Source: Chionoecetes opilio (Eukaryota > Arthropoda > Malacostraca > Decapoda > Majidae). Taken from it: a stretch of 64,000 nt of DNA. The notes under the pieces are model-generated. The model did not search any database. It saw nothing but the letters and a program-made list of their open reading frames with translations, and was not told the origin of the DNA. A program made the position numbers and the translations under genes. The stretch spans positions 2,501-66,500 of the forward strand of contig JACEEZ010018356.1 of NCBI GenBank assembly GCA_016584305.1, in the 5' to 3' direction. Positions 59,977 through 64,000 of this stretch are shown here, in pieces (position 1 is the stretch's first letter; every line of letters starts with the position of its first letter).

Positions 59977-60536
59977 ATTATTATTTTAAGAAACTTCCGT
60001 AAGAGGCAAGCACTAGAAGTGTTTCCTGTGCAAACACTACGGTAGTATACACGCACGGTTGCTTGAACAATAGTTTATCAAATACATTTCCAGAATATGA
60101 TAATTATATACATTGCACTTGCAGATGCTACTGATGCATCTGAAAGTCCCTTATAGTCCTCTAGCATTAATATATCATGTAGCCTAATTATGATCACTTG
60201 CTGCAGGGTTATTCCATTTTTTTTAAAGGGAACTTTGTAGCACGTTAAGGCTGTGTTATACAAAGCTTGTGTCTTAGTTATGTTGTAACCCAATGCGCGT
60301 TGCATCACCATTACACACAAGTGGAAATTCCAAATAACAACGCATATCCGCTCATGAGTCATGATATCCCTAACCCTAATGCGTAGCTGCATGTGCGTAC
60401 GTACTACGTACTTGATTGTCCGTGTGATGTGTAACCTAGAGGTCAGTGACTGGGGCCATTTTTCAGTGACTGGTGTGCATGCTGGCTGCCACAGAAATAT
60501 ACTAAATGGCTCCGTGGCACTGAACACTGGTGGGCG

Positions 60537-60746
60537 TTAACCCCTTCATGCCCAGATCTTTCCTTTGCCATATAAAATCATCTGTTGTTAGCCATAAAAC
60601 TACGAAAAGTAACTGAATATACCAAATTAGCTAGTGGAAAAAGGATACTAAACAGGTCATATCTATAAAACCTTGCTTATATTAATTAAAATCGTCTAAT
60701 GGTACCCAAATTACAATGGAAATCACGTTCTGGGTCTCAAGGGGCT
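60537..60746 (+). mobile_element. TTAA-family MITE downstream of unit 7
   Basis: Less decayed right end than in other spacers (ACGTTCTGGGTCTCAAGGGG), so it is probably closest to the ancestral state of this insertion. Confidence 0.85.
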
Positions 60747-61179
60747 GCACGCGCACGGGCTACGTTTTCGTGGCAACCACAAGCAGTTCCAGCATGGATG
60801 TCGAGGACGTGGGATGTATCCAAGGAGAGTATGAAATATATTATTCTTGGATGTATTGTTACTCTGCTCCTCAAGAGAAGTAAAGAAAATTTAGAAATAA
60901 TACTGGGTGCACTACATATTATCAGCCATAGGCCTACGGTTCTCAGAGGTCAATTTCACATTTTCTTTGAAGACGTAAGAGCGTACCCTAACATTTTTTT
61001 CTTTCATATCTATGTCACTGTATTCTTTTGATCGTATTTTATAAAGGGCTGAGTGTTTCTCCACTTCCATCATCACCATTTCAGTCACTACCATTAAGAG
61101 TAGTCATTATGTGGTGTTAGATGCAGCGTACATCCGTCACCCTCAGCTGCCATGGGACCGCTGCATCACTTGACACTGG

Positions 61180-61327
61180 TTAACCCCTTTACGCCCATCT
61201 TTCATCTTTCCTTTGCTATAGAAAATCGTGTGTTGTTAGCCATAAAATTACGAACAGTAGCTTAATATACCAAATTAGCTAGTGGACAAGATATTAAACA
61301 AGTCATATCTATAAAATTTTGATTATC
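61180..61327 (+). mobile_element. Unit-7-specific TTAA-family MITE insertion (3'-interrupted)
   Basis: The spacer reads GACACTGG|TTAACCCCTTTACGCCC here, while other units read GACACTGG|TTAAGCTTCC (for example 20921-20924). This filled/empty pair marks TTAA as the target. The element is cut at about 61327 by the GT-rich dispersed repeat. Confidence 0.85.
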
Positions 61328-61525
61328 TATAATAATATAAGCGAAAGTGTGTGTGTCTGTGCGTCTGTGTGTGTGTATGTGTCCGCGATAGGTGCCACCC
61401 CCAGTGCCCCAATCCCATCATATGGCACAGTTTTGGAACCGGGTCGACCAGGGGCACATTTTAAGCCCACGTATGAGATGATCCGATCACTTTTATTTTA
61501 TTTTTATTTTTAGTAGCCTATTAGC
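61328..61525 (+). repeat. Dispersed GT-rich/AGTTTTGGAACCGG repeat
   Basis: Clean copy of the family at 5530-5715: AAGTGTGTGTGTCTGTGCG, AGTTTTGGAACCGGGTCGA, CCAGGGGCACATTTTAAGCCC and a T-rich tail. It lies directly before the RTE-like frame, so it may be part of that element's 5' end or an independent repeat. Confidence 0.6.
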
Positions 61526-61529
61526 GAGA

Positions 61530-63656
61530 GTGGTAGGGCCCCCTAGCCCAACTTTTTCTTATGGGGGTGGCCGGGGCGGTGCAGAGGCGGCGCCTGCCCG
61601 TCGAATCACTCCTGGGATCAACCTGCGGAGGGTTCTTCGTGTGGGCTCGTGGAACGTTCTGAGCCTCTCAGACGATCATCGACTACCTCTCCTATCGGGC
61701 GAGCTCAGTAGGCTGAGGGTGGATATAGTGGGACTCTCTGAGACGAGGAGGCCTGGCAGTGGCGAGACTAGCAGTGGGGGTTACACCTACTACTGGTTCG
61801 GCATGAGCAATGGTCACCGTGTACGGGGAGTAGCTATAGGCATCTCCAGCAAACTGCAGCCATCAGTTGTTGAGGTTACTCCGGTTGATGAGCGTATAAT
61901 GCGGGTGAGGATGAAACACACTCTGGGTTTCATGTCTCTTGTTGCAGTGTACGCTCCTACCGAGATGCGTAAAACTGAAGAGAAGGAGATGTTCTACGCC
62001 AAACTCGACTCTGTATTAGACCAGTGTCCTCCTCGGGACACACTCATTGTCTTGGGCGACTTCAATGCTACTACTGGCACTGTGAGAGATGGCTACGAGT
62101 TGTGTGTTGGTCCCCATGGCTCCGGTACCAGAAACACCAACAGTTCTCTGCTTCTGAACTTTGCAAGGTCCAGAAGGTTGAGAATTGCAGGTTCTTGGTA
62201 TCAGAGACCAGAGCTGCACCACTGGACATGGTATAGTAATGCCGGAGGGGTAGCTAAGGAGATCGACCACATCCTCGTTAGTACTCGTTGGAGGATCCTC
62301 CAGAACTGCAGGGTTTACCGGAGTGCTGAGTTCTTTGGAACAGATCACAGACTTGTTGTTGCAACACTTAAGCTTCATGTCAAGTCCAGAAGAATCTCAA
62401 GAGGTAACCATACTGTGTTTCATCTTGAGAAACTGAAGGACTTGAGTTGTGCTCATGAGTATGCGGTGGCAGTCTCAAATCGGTTTGATGTGCTCGGTGC
62501 TCTCGGGGATCCTGTATAACTGTGGGATACCTTCAAACGTGAAACTCTACAGGCTGCCAAGGAGTGTATTGGGGAGCGCCCGAGGTCAAGGCGTGGTTTT
62601 GTCTCGACGGAGACGCTGGAGAAAATCGAGGAGAGTCGCGCTGCCAGGCTGGCTGGGAACCGGGACCAGCACAGGGCTCTGTCACGCCGGACTAGAACCC
62701 TCCTGAGGAGAGACAAGGAGAGGTATGTCAGGAGTCTCGCTGAGGATGTCGAGGGTCATTTGAACGCTAATGACCTCCGACCCGCCTACTGAGCCCTGAA
62801 GAAGCTCCGTTCCAAGTCTCCTTCTCGGGCGAGTGCTATTCGAACAGCAGATGGGCGCCTCGTGTCGGACATGGATGGGCAGATGGCTCGTTGGGCTGAG
62901 TACTTTGGGCAGTTGTTCACGGTGGACCCTCCAACTGAGCAGCTTCACACCACTGGGTTACAGGCAGTGGATGCCGATCCTCCCATTGACGAAACCGCAC
63001 CCTCTCTTGACGAGGTCAGAGAGGCTGTAGCAAAGTTGAAGGGTGGAAAGGCAGCTGGTGTTTGTAATATCAGTGCGGAGCTCCTCAAAGCTGGGGGTGA
63101 GGCCATGATCCGCGGGTTGCATGCTGTCCTGACTGCCGTGTGGCAATCAGGTACCATTCCTCCTGACTGGAAAAGGGGGCTGGTCGTCCCTATCTGGAAA
63201 GGGAAAGGGGACCGTCAGGACTGCAACAATTACCGCGGTATTACACTGCTCAGCGTACCAGGCAAGGTGCTTGCCCATCTATTGCTGACACGAATTCGCA
63301 GTCATCTGGTGAAGCATCAGAGACCTCAGCAGTCTGGGTTCACGCCTGGTAAGTCAACAACGGACCGTATCCTAGCGCTTCGTGTCCTGGTGGAAAGCCG
63401 ACGTGAGTTTCGACAGGGGATGCTTGCAGCCTATGTTGATCTCAAGAAGGCGTTTGACTCAGTGCATCGTGAGTCACTCTGGGATCTTCTGCGATTTCGA
63501 GGGATTCCTGCAAGGACTATTGGTTTGATAACTGGTCTGTATTCTGGGACTGAGAGTGCTGTGAAGTGTGAGGCAGGTGTATCCAGCTTCTTTCCTGTGA
63601 ATACAGGAGTGAGGCAGGGGTGCGTCCTTGCCCCATCACTTTTCAACGCTTGTATT
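61530..63656 (+). pseudogene. RTE-like non-LTR retrotransposon, broken: endonuclease and partial reverse transcriptase
   Basis: One continuous frame with two in-frame stops, TAA at 62517-62519 and TGA at 62790-62792. The N-terminal part is an apurinic-type endonuclease: GSWNV, SETRR, AVYAPT, VLGDFNATTG, WTWYSN, IDHILVS and TDHRLV in order. After a basic linker, the reverse transcriptase follows: PIWKGKGD..NNYRGITLLS, QSGFTPGKSTTDRI, AYVDLKKAFDSVHR (motif A) and GVRQGCVLAPSLFN (motif B). Similarity ends at about 63656, before the expected xADD active-site motif C, so the element is 3' truncated or interrupted. Order and wording fit the RTE/BovB group (recalled family knowledge). It cannot be autonomous as it stands. 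Confidence 0.88.
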
Positions 63657-64000
63657 GTAATGCCCATTATTCGGGAAATAGTAGGAACAATTATTATTAT
63701 GAAATTCCCGAGCTATGTCTTGTCAGTAGCTAATTTTTTCTCTTTGTTTCACGGGTGAGTCATCACCTCTTCCGAAACCACCATTTTGTTTCATTCTTTT
63801 TTCTTTTGTCGCCATTTTTTCCTTCATTCTTTCACACCCTCTCTCTCCCTCACATACCGTATGCGAGTCAAATTCGTGGGATAATTATTCTGCGATCAGT
63901 GATAACTAATGATGTCAGTTCTTTTTATCTTTCCCCAGTTATCTGGTCAGACCAAGAAACTCTCCCCGAGTCTTAACGTCTTTCAAAATAATCCCTATCG
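63657..64000. other. Unassigned sequence interrupting or following the retrotransposon
   Basis: AT-rich sequence with CTTTTTTCTTTTGTCGCC and TTTCACACCCTCTCTC tracts. No gene, tRNA or known repeat was recognised before the window ends. Confidence 0.4.

Noticed and set aside
62016..62378. Minus-strand frame of 120 codons in the retrotransposon
   Set aside because: Antisense shadow of the endonuclease domain.

Overview
This window looks like nuclear DNA of a decapod crustacean, most plausibly a penaeid-type shrimp (inference). It is AT-rich and eukaryotic, with introns carrying GT..AG borders. It is loaded with simple repeats (AC, AT, AG, CCTAA) and carries many transposable elements. Its only cellular gene family is a crustacean-type metallothionein (MT). 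No bacterial operon, CRISPR array, rRNA or convincing functional tRNA was seen.

Layout. 1-2730: degenerate arthropod telomere-type CCTAA repeats, then a CTCT/CAATTAT satellite, then a CA-rich tract. 2730-9613: non-coding sequence with old repeat fragments, G-rich and C-rich minisatellites and a 22-bp minisatellite; many homopolymer runs suggest poor consensus quality. 9614-61180: a tandem array of MT repeat units. It holds seven exon 2/exon 3 pairs plus one exon-1-only remnant, all on the + strand, mostly at a 5.2-5.6 kb period. 61180-64000: a TTAA-type MITE fragment, a dispersed GT-rich repeat and a broken RTE-like non-LTR retrotransposon.

Each MT gene has three coding exons (22, 78 and 77 nt) encoding a 58-residue protein with 18 cysteines. 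Four copies read intact (starts 22313, 29457, 51643, 57229). Three are damaged or sit in noisy sequence (about 16908, 34619, 46229). The intact copies share a promoter with a CATAAAAG box, a TCAGT initiator 30 bp downstream, and two matches to the metal-response-element core. Intron 1 holds two TTAA-flanked MITEs and intron 2 a long foldback element; another MITE, a composite AC/AT/AG microsatellite and a tRNA-like repeat lie between genes.

The main structural point is that array units 1 and 5 share two large insertions. One is a 3.9-kb terminal-inverted-repeat element upstream. The other is a 2.4-kb element with roughly 130-bp inverted ends, inserted between the MT 5' UTR and the start codon with an AACAT target duplication. 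The two units lie about 29.3 kb apart and the following units keep almost the same offset, so a multi-gene block appears to have been duplicated. Together the genes make a dosage-amplified metal-binding locus being reshaped by transposons, unequal exchange and possibly gene conversion. Some of the apparent damage may be assembly error.
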